From the NCBI RefSeq assembly GCF_029953595.1, contig NZ_CP124535.1, positions 434,001 through 498,000 of the forward strand: a DNA stretch of 64,000 nt, read 5' to 3'. A program made the position numbers and the translations under genes. Under the pieces are notes generated by a model. That model searched no databases, was not told the origin of the DNA, and saw only the letters and a list, made by a program, of their open reading frames with translations. This stretch comes from Fuscovulum ytuae. Lineage in GTDB: Bacteria; Pseudomonadota; Alphaproteobacteria; Rhodobacterales; Rhodobacteraceae. Below are positions 36,599 through 45,187 of the stretch, one piece after another (the stretch's first letter is position 1; every line of letters starts with the position of its first letter).

Positions 36599-37527
36599 CA
36601 GATCCTTGTGCGGCGGCCGAGGGGGATAAGCCCTTGTGCCACAAGCACTCCGACCGCGACAAGGGCCGCGCCGAGGGCTTGGACCCAGCTCCAGCTGCCG
36701 CCCAGCGCCAGCATGAAGACCATGACGTAGAAGGGCGTCAGGTTGATGTGCAGCGCCGACATGGCGATGCCAAGGCGGCCCACGGCGATGATCCAGAGGA
36801 CCTGGCTGATGGCAAGGCCACCGATGCCGTAGAGGGCCAGGGCCGAGAATTCGGTCAGGCCGAAGGCGGAAAGGTTGGGGCCGGGGAAGCCTGCGGCAAG
36901 GCTGATGGCGGCGAAGGCGGTGCCTGCGATGGCGGCGCCGCAGACGGTCAGGCTGGTGGAACCGAGGGGGGAAAGGCCGGGCAGGGCGGTGACCGTCCAG
37001 CGTGAGGCGAGGGTGAAGGTGATGACGGAGCCGAGGCAGAGCAGCGCCCCGATCCCGAAGCCAAGGCCGCCGTCGAAATTGCCGGCGGCAAGGATGCCAC
37101 CGATGACGGATAACAGAAGGCCTAGGACGATTCCGGTCGTAAGTTTGCGCCCGTCAAAGACAATTTCCAAGATCATCCCGATCAGGGGCATAGCGGATGA
37201 CACGACGGCCGCCATGACCGCCGAGGTGCCGGTCTGGCCGAAAACCAGCAAGAGCGCCCCCAGCGCCAAGAGCGAGCCGACCATGGTGCCGCGCAGCCAA
37301 TTGGCGCGGCGGAGGGAATCGGTCCCTTCGATCAGCCACCAGAGCGGCAGGAGGAAGGCCGCAGCCATCACCATGCGGGCGGCGTTCAGCAGCAGGGGGG
37401 GCAGGGGCTGTGGGTCGGCGCGGATCAGCACCTCGGCCGCGGGAAGGGCGGCGGCCCAGATCAGCATGGACGCCGTGCAGATCAGATTGGCGGAAAGCGG
37501 GGAACGACTGGGGGAAAGGGCGGTCAT
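36598..37527 (-). CDS. DMT superfamily transporter, EamA type
   Basis: The 309-residue protein has ten predicted transmembrane helices in two EamA repeats (first around ANLICTASMLIWAAALPAAEVLIRA, second around GFGIGALLCLGSVITFTLASRW). It lacks soluble domains. Such proteins export metabolites and amino acids. Overlap with the downstream P450 gene suggests the transporter moves the P450 substrate or product, which is inference. Confidence 0.88.
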   Translation of the reverse strand: MTALSPSRSPLSANLICTASMLIWAAALPAAEVLIRADPQPLPPLLLNAARMVMAAAFLLPLWWLIEGTDSLRRANWLRGTMVGSLLALGALLLVFGQTGTSAVMAAVVSSAMPLIGMILEIVFDGRKLTTGIVLGLLLSVIGGILAAGNFDGGLGFGIGALLCLGSVITFTLASRWTVTALPGLSPLGSTSLTVCGAAIAGTAFAAISLAAGFPGPNLSAFGLTEFSALALYGIGGLAISQVLWIIAVGRLGIAMSALHINLTPFYVMVFMLALGGSWSWVQALGAALVAVGVLVAQGLIPLGRRTRI

Positions 37528-37606
37528 GGAATGTCCTGCATCACCCCCGCACCATCCCCCGACCGCAAGGGAATGGCTGTTCTAGGGGCGACGTGAAAGG
37601 GCGCGA

Positions 37607-38350
37607 TCAGGCGTCGGAGAGGGCCGAAATGATGGCGCCGAAATCGGCGGCCTTCAGGCTTGCGCCGCCGACAAGCGCGCCGTCGACATGCGGGACGGCG
37701 AAGATTTCCGTTGCATTTGAAGGCTTTACTGACCCGCCATAAAGCAGGGGGACATCTGCCGCCGCGCTGCCGATGCGGGCGGTGAGGCGGGTGCGGAGGA
37801 AGGCGTGAACTTCGGCGATCTCGGCCAGCGTGGGGGTGCGGCCGGTGCCGATGGCCCAGACCGGTTCGTAGGCGATCACCAGATTTTCCGCCGTGGCATG
37901 GGCGGGGACGGAGCCGTGGAGTTGGGTGCCCACCACATCAAGGGTGCGGCCTGCGTCCCGCTCGGCCTCGGTTTCGCCGATGCAGATGATGGCGGTGAGG
38001 CCTGCCTTGATCGCGGCCTCGGCCTTGGCAAGGACCTGTGCATCGGTTTCGCCATGATCGCTGCGGCGTTCGGAATGGCCAAGGATGACGTACGAAGCCC
38101 CTGAATCCAATAGCATTTCGGCGGAAATATCGCCGGTATGCGCGCCGGAGGATTTGGCATGGCAGTCCTGCCCGCCGACCTTGATTGCGGTGCCCTTGGC
38201 GACATCCGCCATGCGGGACATCAGGGTCGCGGGGGGGCAGAGAAGGACATCGCAGCGCGGCGCGGGATGGGATTGAGCGAGCGCCGACACCTCGGCCAAA
38301 GCGGCGGACGTGCCGTTCATCTTCCAGTTTCCGGCGGCGAGTTTGCGCAT
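37607..38350 (-). CDS. tpiA: Triosephosphate isomerase
   Basis: The 247-residue glycolytic enzyme interconverts DHAP and glyceraldehyde-3-phosphate. GNWKMNG holds the catalytic Lys near residue 10, ILGHSERR the His near 91, and [15 protein letters not shown] the Glu with the mobile loop 6; [11 protein letters not shown] binds phosphate. The ATG at 38350 gives the standard N-terminus [13 protein letters not shown]. Confidence 0.97.
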   Translation of the reverse strand: MRKLAAGNWKMNGTSAALAEVSALAQSHPAPRCDVLLCPPATLMSRMADVAKGTAIKVGGQDCHAKSSGAHTGDISAEMLLDSGASYVILGHSERRSDHGETDAQVLAKAEAAIKAGLTAIICIGETEAERDAGRTLDVVGTQLHGSVPAHATAENLVIAYEPVWAIGTGRTPTLAEIAEVHAFLRTRLTARIGSAAADVPLLYGGSVKPSNATEIFAVPHVDGALVGGASLKAADFGAIISALSDA

Positions 38351-38412
38351 CGTTCCCTCCCGTGATGTGAGCGCAAACAGCGTTACGGGGAAAGGGGTTG
38401 GAGGAAAAGGGG

Positions 38413-38509
38413 TGTGCCCTGTTTTGTGCCGAAAACTGTGCAGCAAACTGTGCATACAAATTGGCGCACAGAAGTCCCCGACAGCGCAAATTGGTGCGCA
38501 GGCGCACAA
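38413..38509. promoter_or_regulatory. Iterated TGTGC motifs in the tpiA upstream region
   Basis: TGTGC occurs at 38413, 38425, 38437 and 38449, an exact 12-bp period; the units after each TGTGC end in TTT, AAAC, AAAC and AAA. Inverted copies (GCGCACA) follow at 38464, and two CAAATTGG octamers lie 30 bp apart (38457 and 38487), each leading into GCGC-type sequence. The whole block lies between 63 and 160 bp upstream of tpiA. A regulator binding repeated half-sites is a plausible reading. Confidence 0.45.
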
Positions 38510-38539
38510 ACAAAAAGCTACGAAGAAATTTGGGCCGTC

Positions 38540-38899
38540 TCAGGCGGCGGGCTGGTCCTTGAACTTGATCGACTCGCCACAACCGCAGGCCTCGGCCACG
38601 TTGGGGTTGTTGAAGCGGAAGCCGGATTCAAGGAGCGAGGTCTGATAATCGATCTCGGTCCCGAAGAGGAACATCTGCGCCATGGGGGCGATCATCACCC
38701 GCGCGCCGTCCTGTTCCACCACCTCATCCATCGGGTTGACGTCAGAGACATAGTCCATCGTGTATTCCATGCCCGCGCAGCCGCCCTTTTTCACGCCGAT
38801 GCGCAAGCCTGCGCTGCCCTGCTTTTCCATCAGGCGGGTGATCTGGCGGATGGCCGCGGGGGTAAGGGTGACAGCCTGTTTGCCGGGAATGCCGAACAT
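38540..38899 (-). CDS. sufA: HesB/IscA-type iron-sulfur assembly protein
   Basis: The 119-residue A-type carrier has the three invariant cysteines: Cys41 in KKGGCAGMEY and Cys105 and Cys107 in ACGCGES. These carry or transfer Fe-S clusters to target proteins. It follows a SufT-like gene on the same strand, so it belongs to the SUF system; the main suf genes are not in the window. ErpA is an alternative name for the same fold. Confidence 0.9.
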   Translation of the reverse strand: MFGIPGKQAVTLTPAAIRQITRLMEKQGSAGLRIGVKKGGCAGMEYTMDYVSDVNPMDEVVEQDGARVMIAPMAQMFLFGTEIDYQTSLLESGFRFNNPNVAEACGCGESIKFKDQPAA

Positions 38900-38971
38900 G
38901 GGGGTTCTCCTTGGTCATCCTTAAGGTAAGGCGGAAAGGCAGGAATTCCAAGCGATCCCGCGCGCCGGGCC

Positions 38972-39331
38972 TTACATGAAGCCGAGTTCGAGGCGGGCTT
39001 CGTCGGACATCATGTCCATGCCCCATGGCGGATCGAAGGTCATCTTGACGTTGACGGATTTCACACCCGCCAGCGGTTCCACCGCATCCGCGACCCAGCC
39101 GGGCATTTCGCCCGCCACGGGGCAGCCGGGGGCGGTGAGGGTCATGGTGATGTCCACGTCATTTTCGGACGAGATGTCGACGGTGTAGACGAGGCCAAGG
39201 TCGAAGATGTTCACCGGAATTTCCGGGTCATAGACGGTGCGGCAGGCCTCAACGACGCTGTCATAGAGGGGATGGTCGGTGGTGGAAGGGGCGATGAGGG
39301 GCGCGCCTTCGATCTTATCCGCAGTGGTCAT
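38972..39331 (-). CDS. sufT: SUF system Fe-S assembly protein, MIP18/DUF59 family (SufT-like)
   Basis: The 119-residue protein has the DUF59 core VYDPEIPVNIFDLGLVYTVDI and TLTAPGCPVAGEMPGWVADAV with the conserved Cys, ending TFDPPWGMDMMSDEARLELGFM. DUF59/SufT proteins help Fe-S cluster maturation. Adjacent sufA supports this. I chose ATG 39331; an upstream in-frame extension overlaps the next gene and has no family similarity. Confidence 0.9.
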   Translation of the reverse strand: MTTADKIEGAPLIAPSTTDHPLYDSVVEACRTVYDPEIPVNIFDLGLVYTVDISSENDVDITMTLTAPGCPVAGEMPGWVADAVEPLAGVKSVNVKMTFDPPWGMDMMSDEARLELGFM

Positions 39332-39401
39332 GGCAATCCCGGTCGGTTGTTGAGTGAATATATAGGGATTACGGGCGGCAAGGTCCAGCGGTGTGAACCG
39401 A

Positions 39402-40985
39402 TCAGTTTGAGGGCAGGGCCACGGGGTCCTTCCCCGGTTCCAGGCGCCATATGGCATTGGCGGTGACAGTCTGCCATGGGCCTGTGCTGCCATCGGGCCA
39501 GAGGATGCGAATGTCCGTCGCGGGTGCCGGGCCGAGGCCGAAATGATGAGGGACGAGAAGGCCCCCGACATGGCCGCCGCCCACCTGCACCTCGCGGCTT
39601 TGGATGCGGCCATCGGGGCGGCGGAGTTCGATCCATGCGCCGATGGCGTTGCGGTTGGGTCCCGGCATGGCAAGGTCGAGCGCGACCCAGTTGCCGGGGG
39701 AGGCGGCGGTGTTGCGCCAGAGTTGGGCGGGTTGGTTGCGGTTGATGGCAATCATGTCGAGCAGGCCGTCGGCGTTGAGGTCCACCAGCGCGCCGCCGCG
39801 CCCTTGGGCCATGGAGGCGACGCCGGCGGTATCACCGCTTTCCATGAAGGTGCCATCGGCGCGGCCAAGAAGGAGGTTGTTGGGGTCATCCTTGGCGAAG
39901 TCGGGCATGGCCCAGACATTGCCCTTGACCACGTAGAGATCCGACAGGCCGTCATTGTTCACATCGCCGAATTGCGCGTGCCACGCAGTAGAGGGGCGCA
40001 GGTCGCCGCCCGTATAGGGGCGGTGGGCCGTGACGCCGGATTTCAGGGCGATGTCGCGATAGCGGGGGAGCGGTGGGCCTTCGGCGGGAAGTTCGGCCAG
40101 CGTTTGCAGCTTGTTATCGGCCATGGAGGTGAGGAAGAATTCGGGGAAGCCGTCGAAATTCAGATCCTCTTGCGCGATGCCCATGCCCCAGATGCGCAGG
40201 CGCTGCCAGCCTTCGGCTTCGGTAAAGAGGCGGGGCGCTTGGCCGGGTTCGACATGCCAAAGCTGTTCCTGCCCGCCCTTGTAATATTCGCGGTCGTTTG
40301 ACACGCGCAGGTCGGGGGTGCCTTGGCGGTTCCAGTCAGTGAAGAGGATCGAGAGGGCGCAGAAGCCCGGTTCAAGCGGCAGGGGGGCGGCGTAGCCGGT
40401 GCCGTCGGCGTTCGGGCGGTAGAGGTGGTTGGGGGTGCAGTTGCCCCAAGGGAAGGCCTCTTGCGTGCGGTCGATATAGGTGCCGATGGCGAGGGTGGGC
40501 CGGGTTGCGCCCTGTTCCCATGTGGCGGCAAAGGCCGTGGACCAAAGATCCAGCCCGTCAAAGCCCCATGCGGCGGAGGCGTCTTCGAATGTGCAATCGC
40601 CGCGGCCGCGCATCAGCCTGTCGGTGCCGACGCGAAGGAGGGCGAGGTCAAGGATGCCGTCGCCGTCGATGTCGAGAGGGTAGGCCCCAGAGACGGCGGT
40701 GTCTTCAAGGCCCGCTTCGGTCCGGGTGAAAGCGAGCGGGCCTGCCGGGGCGCTTTGATTGATGAAAAGCGCGGCGGCGGAGGTGCCGCCTGCGGCGAAG
40801 ATGTCGGGGCGCGCGTCGCCGTTGCAGTCGAAGACGGCGGTGCCGCCGCCCACCATGAATTCCCATTCGCCGGTGAAGCTGTGGGTGAAGCCTGCGGGGG
40901 CGGTTTCTTCGGTGAAGGGGGCGATGGCAGGATTTTCCGCCAAGGCGGGGAGGGGCAGAAGGGCGAGGAGGAGGGTCGCGCGCAT
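39402..40985 (-). CDS. Secreted CRTAC1/ASPIC-UnbV family protein with FG-GAP repeats
   Basis: The 527-residue protein has a short signal peptide (MRATLLLALLPLPALAE). Calcium-binding FG-GAP/VCBS-like repeats follow (FDCNGDARPDIF, DIDGDGILDLALL, DVNNDGLSDLYVV, DLNADGLLDMIAI), which fold as a beta-propeller. At the C-terminus an ASPIC/UnbV domain reads GNWVALDL...VQVGGGHVGG. It is exported, probably outside the cytoplasm. The gene starts 4 bp after the end of the haloperoxidase-like gene, so the two are an operon. Confidence 0.85.
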   Translation of the reverse strand: MRATLLLALLPLPALAENPAIAPFTEETAPAGFTHSFTGEWEFMVGGGTAVFDCNGDARPDIFAAGGTSAAALFINQSAPAGPLAFTRTEAGLEDTAVSGAYPLDIDGDGILDLALLRVGTDRLMRGRGDCTFEDASAAWGFDGLDLWSTAFAATWEQGATRPTLAIGTYIDRTQEAFPWGNCTPNHLYRPNADGTGYAAPLPLEPGFCALSILFTDWNRQGTPDLRVSNDREYYKGGQEQLWHVEPGQAPRLFTEAEGWQRLRIWGMGIAQEDLNFDGFPEFFLTSMADNKLQTLAELPAEGPPLPRYRDIALKSGVTAHRPYTGGDLRPSTAWHAQFGDVNNDGLSDLYVVKGNVWAMPDFAKDDPNNLLLGRADGTFMESGDTAGVASMAQGRGGALVDLNADGLLDMIAINRNQPAQLWRNTAASPGNWVALDLAMPGPNRNAIGAWIELRRPDGRIQSREVQVGGGHVGGLLVPHHFGLGPAPATDIRILWPDGSTGPWQTVTANAIWRLEPGKDPVALPSN

Positions 40986-40989
40986 TGCG

Positions 40990-42300
40990 TTACTTCCACG
41001 TCTTCAGCGCGTTGATGAAATCGCCCACGCAGGCGCCCTGATCAAGGCCAAGGTCGATGGCGGCCCGGAAATGGATGCCGCCATAGAGGCGGGAGATGCC
41101 CGCCTCATTCGCTGCCGTCCAGAAATCTGGGAAGTTGCGGGGGGCGAGACCGTCATCCTCATGCGTGCTGTCGGTAAAGGGGAAGGGGTCGCCGAAGACG
41201 GCGGTCAGCACCTGCGCCACGGCCCCCGATTGGGTGGAATGGCCCGACGGATATTCCGGGAAGGGCGGGGTGATGAGGATGGGTTCCCATTTCGGGTCGA
41301 TCACGCGGTTGATATAGGTGACGGGACGCAGAAGATCGTAGCGGAACTTGTCGCGCCAGTTGACGATGAAGCCGTCCGAGACGGCAAGGCCAAGGCGGAC
41401 AAGGGCGTTGACCTGTTCCTCTACGGCCATGGCGTCCCGTTCGGCGATTTCGAAGATGATCGACACCCAATGGCCGGGCGGCGTGGGCGACAGCATCGGG
41501 TCATCCGACCAGAAGCGGGCGATGATCTTCTGTTCCTCGGTCAGGGTTTTGGAAACCTCGTAGACCTCCATCGCCTCGGCGTAGAATTGGCTGCTGGGGT
41601 CTTCGGAATAGGCGGGGGGCGGGGGCAGGGGGCAGGCCTCGCCATCGGGCAGGACGAGGGGGCGGTTCTTGCTCCAATCCGGCAGGAGGGGGGCCTGTTG
41701 CAGTTGGATGAGGTTGGTGGGCACCCAATCCTGCGGTTCGCCGCCCAGCGTGTAGGTTTGCGGGAAGCCAAGATTTTCGACCACCGCGCCGCCGTCATCG
41801 GCGGAGGCGGCGATGATCGCCTCCGCGATGGCGAGACCGTAGGCTTCGGACCGGGCGAGGGTTTCTGTATCCACGCCTTCGGCGGTAAGCGCGTCAAGCT
41901 GTTCGGCAAGGGCGGCCTTGGCGCGTTGGCCGGTGGGGCCGGTATTGGCGAAATAGGCCTCGACCGCGCGGCCAAGGGCGGCGTTGAGGACGACATCCTC
42001 ATCATAGGCTGCGCCTGCGTCGCGGGGGGGCGTCGTGGGCAGAGCGGTGACTTGGCCTGACAGGGTTTGCAGGCGGTCGCTGCCGCTGGCCGTGGCCTCA
42101 TAAGCGATGAGGGCGGTATAGGCGAAGGATCGGCTGGCAACGGGCGGCGTCTGGGTCGGCGTGTGGCGCACGAGTTCGAGGATGAGCCGATACCATGTTC
42201 CCAAGACCTCGGCCCGGTTGTCGCTGGCCATGGCGGGAATGGGGGCGGAGAGGGCCGCCGCTATCGTGAGGATTGCAGAGAACCCTTTGAATATGTTCAT
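40990..42300 (-). CDS. Vanadium-dependent haloperoxidase-like / PAP2 family secreted protein
   Basis: The 436-residue protein has a signal peptide (FSAILTIAAALSAPIPAMA). It retains the whole vanadate/phosphate pocket signature: KFRYDLLRP near residue 322, PSGHST near 350 and SRLYGGIHF near 405. These three motifs are shared by vanadium haloperoxidases and acid phosphatases. The overall length and layout (large N-terminal helical part) match the haloperoxidase-like group. Actual halide oxidation versus phosphatase activity cannot be decided from the motifs. It is paired with a CRTAC1-like gene. Confidence 0.85.
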   Translation of the reverse strand: MNIFKGFSAILTIAAALSAPIPAMASDNRAEVLGTWYRLILELVRHTPTQTPPVASRSFAYTALIAYEATASGSDRLQTLSGQVTALPTTPPRDAGAAYDEDVVLNAALGRAVEAYFANTGPTGQRAKAALAEQLDALTAEGVDTETLARSEAYGLAIAEAIIAASADDGGAVVENLGFPQTYTLGGEPQDWVPTNLIQLQQAPLLPDWSKNRPLVLPDGEACPLPPPPAYSEDPSSQFYAEAMEVYEVSKTLTEEQKIIARFWSDDPMLSPTPPGHWVSIIFEIAERDAMAVEEQVNALVRLGLAVSDGFIVNWRDKFRYDLLRPVTYINRVIDPKWEPILITPPFPEYPSGHSTQSGAVAQVLTAVFGDPFPFTDSTHEDDGLAPRNFPDFWTAANEAGISRLYGGIHFRAAIDLGLDQGACVGDFINALKTWK

Positions 42301-42399
42301 GTTTCCCCCCCGGCGCGCAGGTCGTTTTGGTCTTTGCGGGGGAGGGAAGCACGGCGGGGGCAGGCATGCAAGCGAAACCCGCCGCCGCCGGGTGCGGGA

Positions 42400-42951
42400 T
42401 CAGAAGGGGATTTCGTCATCCATATCGGCGCGACCGCCGCCGCCCGCGCCGCCGCCAAAGCCGCCGCCACCGCTGCGCGCGCCGCCGCCGCCAGCGCCAG
42501 CACCACCGCCGGAATAGCCGCCGCCTGCGCCGCCGCCCTGATAATCATCATAGCCGCCGCCGTAATCACCGCCGCCGCCGCCCGAACCGCCGCCATCGCC
42601 ACGCCCACCCAGCAGCGTGAGGTTGCCGTTATAGGGGCGCAGGACGATTTCGGTCGTATAGCGATCCTGCCCGGATTGATCCTGCCATTTGCGGGTTTCC
42701 AGCGCGCCTTCGATATAGACGGTGGAACCTTTGCGCAGATATTGCTCGGCGATCTTGGCGAGGTTTTCATTGAAGATGGCGACCGAATGCCATTCGGTGC
42801 GTTCCTTGCGTTCGCCCGTGTTGCGGTCACGCCAAGTTTCCGAGGTGGCGATGCGCAGGTTCACCACCTTGCCGCCGTTTTGGAAGCTGCGCACCTCGGG
42901 GTCGCGCCCAAGATTGCCGATGATGATCACCTTGTTGACCGAACCTGCCAT
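42400..42951 (-). CDS. ssb: Single-stranded DNA-binding protein
   Basis: The 183-residue protein has the OB-fold start [42 protein letters not shown] and [25 protein letters not shown], a Gly-rich disordered linker of about 60 residues, and the acidic tip DMDDEIPF that docks repair and replication partners. The gene stands alone between convergent-free neighbours; no LexA-type site was recognised upstream. Confidence 0.97.
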   Translation of the reverse strand: MAGSVNKVIIIGNLGRDPEVRSFQNGGKVVNLRIATSETWRDRNTGERKERTEWHSVAIFNENLAKIAEQYLRKGSTVYIEGALETRKWQDQSGQDRYTTEIVLRPYNGNLTLLGGRGDGGGSGGGGGDYGGGYDDYQGGGAGGGYSGGGAGAGGGGARSGGGGFGGGAGGGGRADMDDEIPF

Positions 42952-43223
42952 AAGATCCCCCTGATTCGACGATTGGCTCAGACTGCGGGCAAGTGGTTAA
43001 CGGTTTGCTTCCGTCGCCACGCCTGAAGCTTCTGGCCCCTTGGTTCCGCTATAGCCCGCTGCGCCTTGCGCCGCAATGTGCCGTGGCGGATGAAGGGGGA
43101 TCGGGGGAATGGGGAAATGGCCCAAAGGCGGGGAAGCGGGCCGATTTGGCATGGCGGGCCTTTGCGCGGGGTTTGCCTGCCGCCCTTGGGGGGGAGACCT
43201 GAGCAGGGGGGCCTTCGGGCCGT
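42952..43223. other. Intergenic region upstream of ssb, nothing recognised
   Basis: About 270 bp between the ssb start and the b561 remnant. It must contain the ssb promoter. Open frames here have codon patterns that look random and no family similarity, so I call no gene. Confidence 0.5.
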
Positions 43224-43439
43224 GTGGTGCCGGACCCGGTCGTGCGGCCCGTTCATTGGGGGCTGGTGGTGGGGGCCTGTCCGGGCAACCCGCTGGTCAC
43301 GGGGCCGGGCAAGGCGGTGCATGTCGGTCTGGGCCGGGGCATCGGACGCGTTGCATGTGCTGGCGCTGGGGGGAAGCGCCTGCGATTGGCCGTGAGCCTG
43401 CCCTTGTCGAGGATTGCCGGGAAAAAACGTCTGGTCTGA
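43224..43439 (+). pseudogene. Internally deleted cytochrome b561 gene remnant
   Basis: One 71-codon frame reads VPDPVVRPVHWGLVV...LVTGPGKAVH and ends LPLSRIAGKKRLV. The first part aligns with the N-terminus of the intact b561 gene 0.8 kb downstream (VWDPLVRLFHWGLVLA...FVTRPGKEVH); the end aligns with its C-terminus (LPKSMVTGYKTLG). About 100 residues in between, with most membrane helices, are missing. This looks like a decayed tandem duplicate. A short functional peptide is very unlikely. Confidence 0.6.
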
Positions 43440-43669
43440 GGGCTGCCCTTTCGCGCTGCGGTCTATGACTGCGGGTCTAGACTGCGGCTTGTGGGGATCG
43501 GCCTGCAGGGTCAGGGGCTGCAACTTGGGGCGCAGGCCGGGGCGGGGTGGGGCGCACCTATCCACGGTTGAGTTCCCCTTTCCAGAACGGCGGGGCACAT
43601 CGGTCGGCATCCGGCGACGACGGGCGAGACCCCGTGCCGGTTCATGCAGATCATACAGGAGTTGTAACG

Positions 43670-43927
43670 ATGTTCCGCAAGATCACGCTGGCCGCCGTGG
43701 CCCTGACCGCCCTTGCCGCGCCGATGGCCTTTGCCTCGGAAGGCGAAGTGGATGCGGCTGTGCAGGAAAAGCTGACCGCGCAACTGGTGGCGGAGGGCTA
43801 TGACGTCCGCCAGTTCAAGGCCGAGGACGGGCTGATCGAGGTCTATGTCGTCAAGGACGGCAAGATGGAAGAACTGTGGTTCACGGCCGAGCTGAAGATG
43901 GTCGAACACGAGGAAGGCGAGGAGTGA
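43670..43927 (+). CDS. Small exported PepSY-like protein
   Basis: The 85-residue protein has a clear signal peptide (MFRKITLAAVALTALAAPMAFA, cleavage before SEGEV) and a mature part of about 63 residues, EKLTAQLVAEGYDVRQFKAEDGLIEVYVVKDGKMEELWF, matching a single PepSY-type repeat. AGGAG lies 8 bp before the ATG. The next gene encodes a b-type cytochrome; PepSY plus cytochrome b561 pairs are common in Rhodobacterales and may handle periplasmic electron transfer. Confidence 0.78.
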   Translation: MFRKITLAAVALTALAAPMAFASEGEVDAAVQEKLTAQLVAEGYDVRQFKAEDGLIEVYVVKDGKMEELWFTAELKMVEHEEGEE

Positions 43928-43998
43928 TCCGTGCCTGAGGGCCGGGCGCGGCGGGTGCTGCGCCCGGCCCCCCTTATTTCCGACAGATGGAGAGCAAG

Positions 43999-44514
43999 AT
44001 GCGGGTGAAAGTCTGGGATCCGCTGGTGCGTCTGTTTCATTGGGGGCTGGTTCTGGCGTTCCTTGCCAATGCCTTCGTGACGCGCCCCGGCAAGGAGGTG
44101 CATCAATGGGTAGGCTATGTTGTGGCCGGGTTGATCGTGCTGCGGGTGATCTGGGGCTTTGTGGGCAGCCGGCATGCGCGCTTTGCCGATTTCCTGCCAT
44201 CCCGCGGTGCGGTGATCGGGCAGATGCAGGACATGGCGACGGGGCGGCGGCGGCTGCATGAGGGGCATTCGCCCTTGGGTGCCTTGATGATCTTCAACCT
44301 GCTTTTGACAATGGCGGGACTTGCGGCATCGGGCTATGCGATGACCACGCTGACTTTCTTTGGTGTGAAATGGGTGCAGGAAGCGCATGAGATGCTGGTC
44401 ATCTGGGCCGAGGTTTCGGTTTTCGTGCATATAGCGGCGGTGGTGGTTGAAAGCCGACGGCTGGGTGTCAATCTTCCGAAGTCGATGGTGACGGGGTACA
44501 AGACCCTAGGTTGA
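43999..44514 (+). CDS. Cytochrome b561 family protein
   Basis: The 171-residue diheme-type membrane cytochrome has four transmembrane helices. Candidate heme ligands are His in VRLFHWG (near residue 13), EVHQWVGY (near 36), and EAHEMLVIWAEVSVFVHIAAV (near 125 and 140). Members pass electrons between quinols and periplasmic partners. I chose the ATG at 43999, preceded by GGAG at normal spacing, rather than 43987. It follows the PepSY gene by 71 bp. Confidence 0.88.
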   Translation: MRVKVWDPLVRLFHWGLVLAFLANAFVTRPGKEVHQWVGYVVAGLIVLRVIWGFVGSRHARFADFLPSRGAVIGQMQDMATGRRRLHEGHSPLGALMIFNLLLTMAGLAASGYAMTTLTFFGVKWVQEAHEMLVIWAEVSVFVHIAAVVVESRRLGVNLPKSMVTGYKTLG

Positions 44515-44533
44515 TGTGATTTGAGAGGCCCCC

Positions 44534-45085
44534 TTGACCCAGATTGAGTCCGACGAGTCCACCCGAAACGCCCCCCGACCGATGCCGCGCCAACCATCGT
44601 CCTTGGTGGTGTTGATCCTGTTCCAGGCGCTGTGTTCGGCCTTTTTCATCTTTGATGTGATCGAGGATTTACGGCGCGGCGAGGTTCCGATCCTGCATAT
44701 GCTCCCTGAAATCGGGGCCACGATCGGGTTGTTCGTCGGGATCGCCTTTGAGGTGCGGTCGCTTATGTCGCTTTTGCGGCGGCAGGCGCATATGGAGAAA
44801 TCGCTGGGCGTGGCGGCGGGGGCCTTGGCCGAGTTGATGGAGGATTATTTCCGCCAATGGGCGCTGACGCCGTCGGAAGCGGATGTGGCGGCCTTTACCA
44901 TCAAGGGCTATTCCATCGCCGAGATCGCCACCTTGCGCGGATCGGCGGAGGGCACGGTGAAGACCCATCTGAACGCGATTTACCGCAAGGCGGGGGTGCA
45001 GGGGCGGGGGCAGTTGGTCAGCCTGCTGATCGAGGACTTGCTGAACGCGCCCTTGGTCCCAAAGCCTGCTGTGGCGGGGACTTAG
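44534..45085 (+). CDS. Membrane-anchored LuxR-type HTH regulator
   Basis: The 183-residue protein starts with TTG (GAGAGG upstream). Two N-terminal hydrophobic helices (LVVLILFQALCSAFFIFDVI and LPEIGATIGLFVGIAFEV) are followed by a short linker and a C-terminal LuxR/FixJ helix-turn-helix (LTPSEADVAAFTIKGYSIAEIATLRGSAEGTVKTHLNAIYRKAGV). No receiver or autoinducer domain is present, so the signal would have to come through the membrane part. It is 20 bp downstream of the b561 gene, which suggests the cytochrome and regulator work together, possibly in redox sensing (inference). Confidence 0.82.
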   Translation: MTQIESDESTRNAPRPMPRQPSSLVVLILFQALCSAFFIFDVIEDLRRGEVPILHMLPEIGATIGLFVGIAFEVRSLMSLLRRQAHMEKSLGVAAGALAELMEDYFRQWALTPSEADVAAFTIKGYSIAEIATLRGSAEGTVKTHLNAIYRKAGVQGRGQLVSLLIEDLLNAPLVPKPAVAGT

Positions 45086-45187
45086 GTCGAAGGGGCTGTG
45101 AAGGCTCTGGTCAAGGATGGGGGAGTTTGTGTACTGTCGCTCCGGTTGGTCCCGTGGTTGGGGGCAGGTGCAGGTCGGGACAAAGCG

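Noticed and set aside
42993-43222. Small plus-strand gene between ssb and the b561 remnant
   Set aside because: Frames there give Trp/Gly/Arg-rich peptides without a ribosome binding site or recognisable family, and several overlap in different frames.
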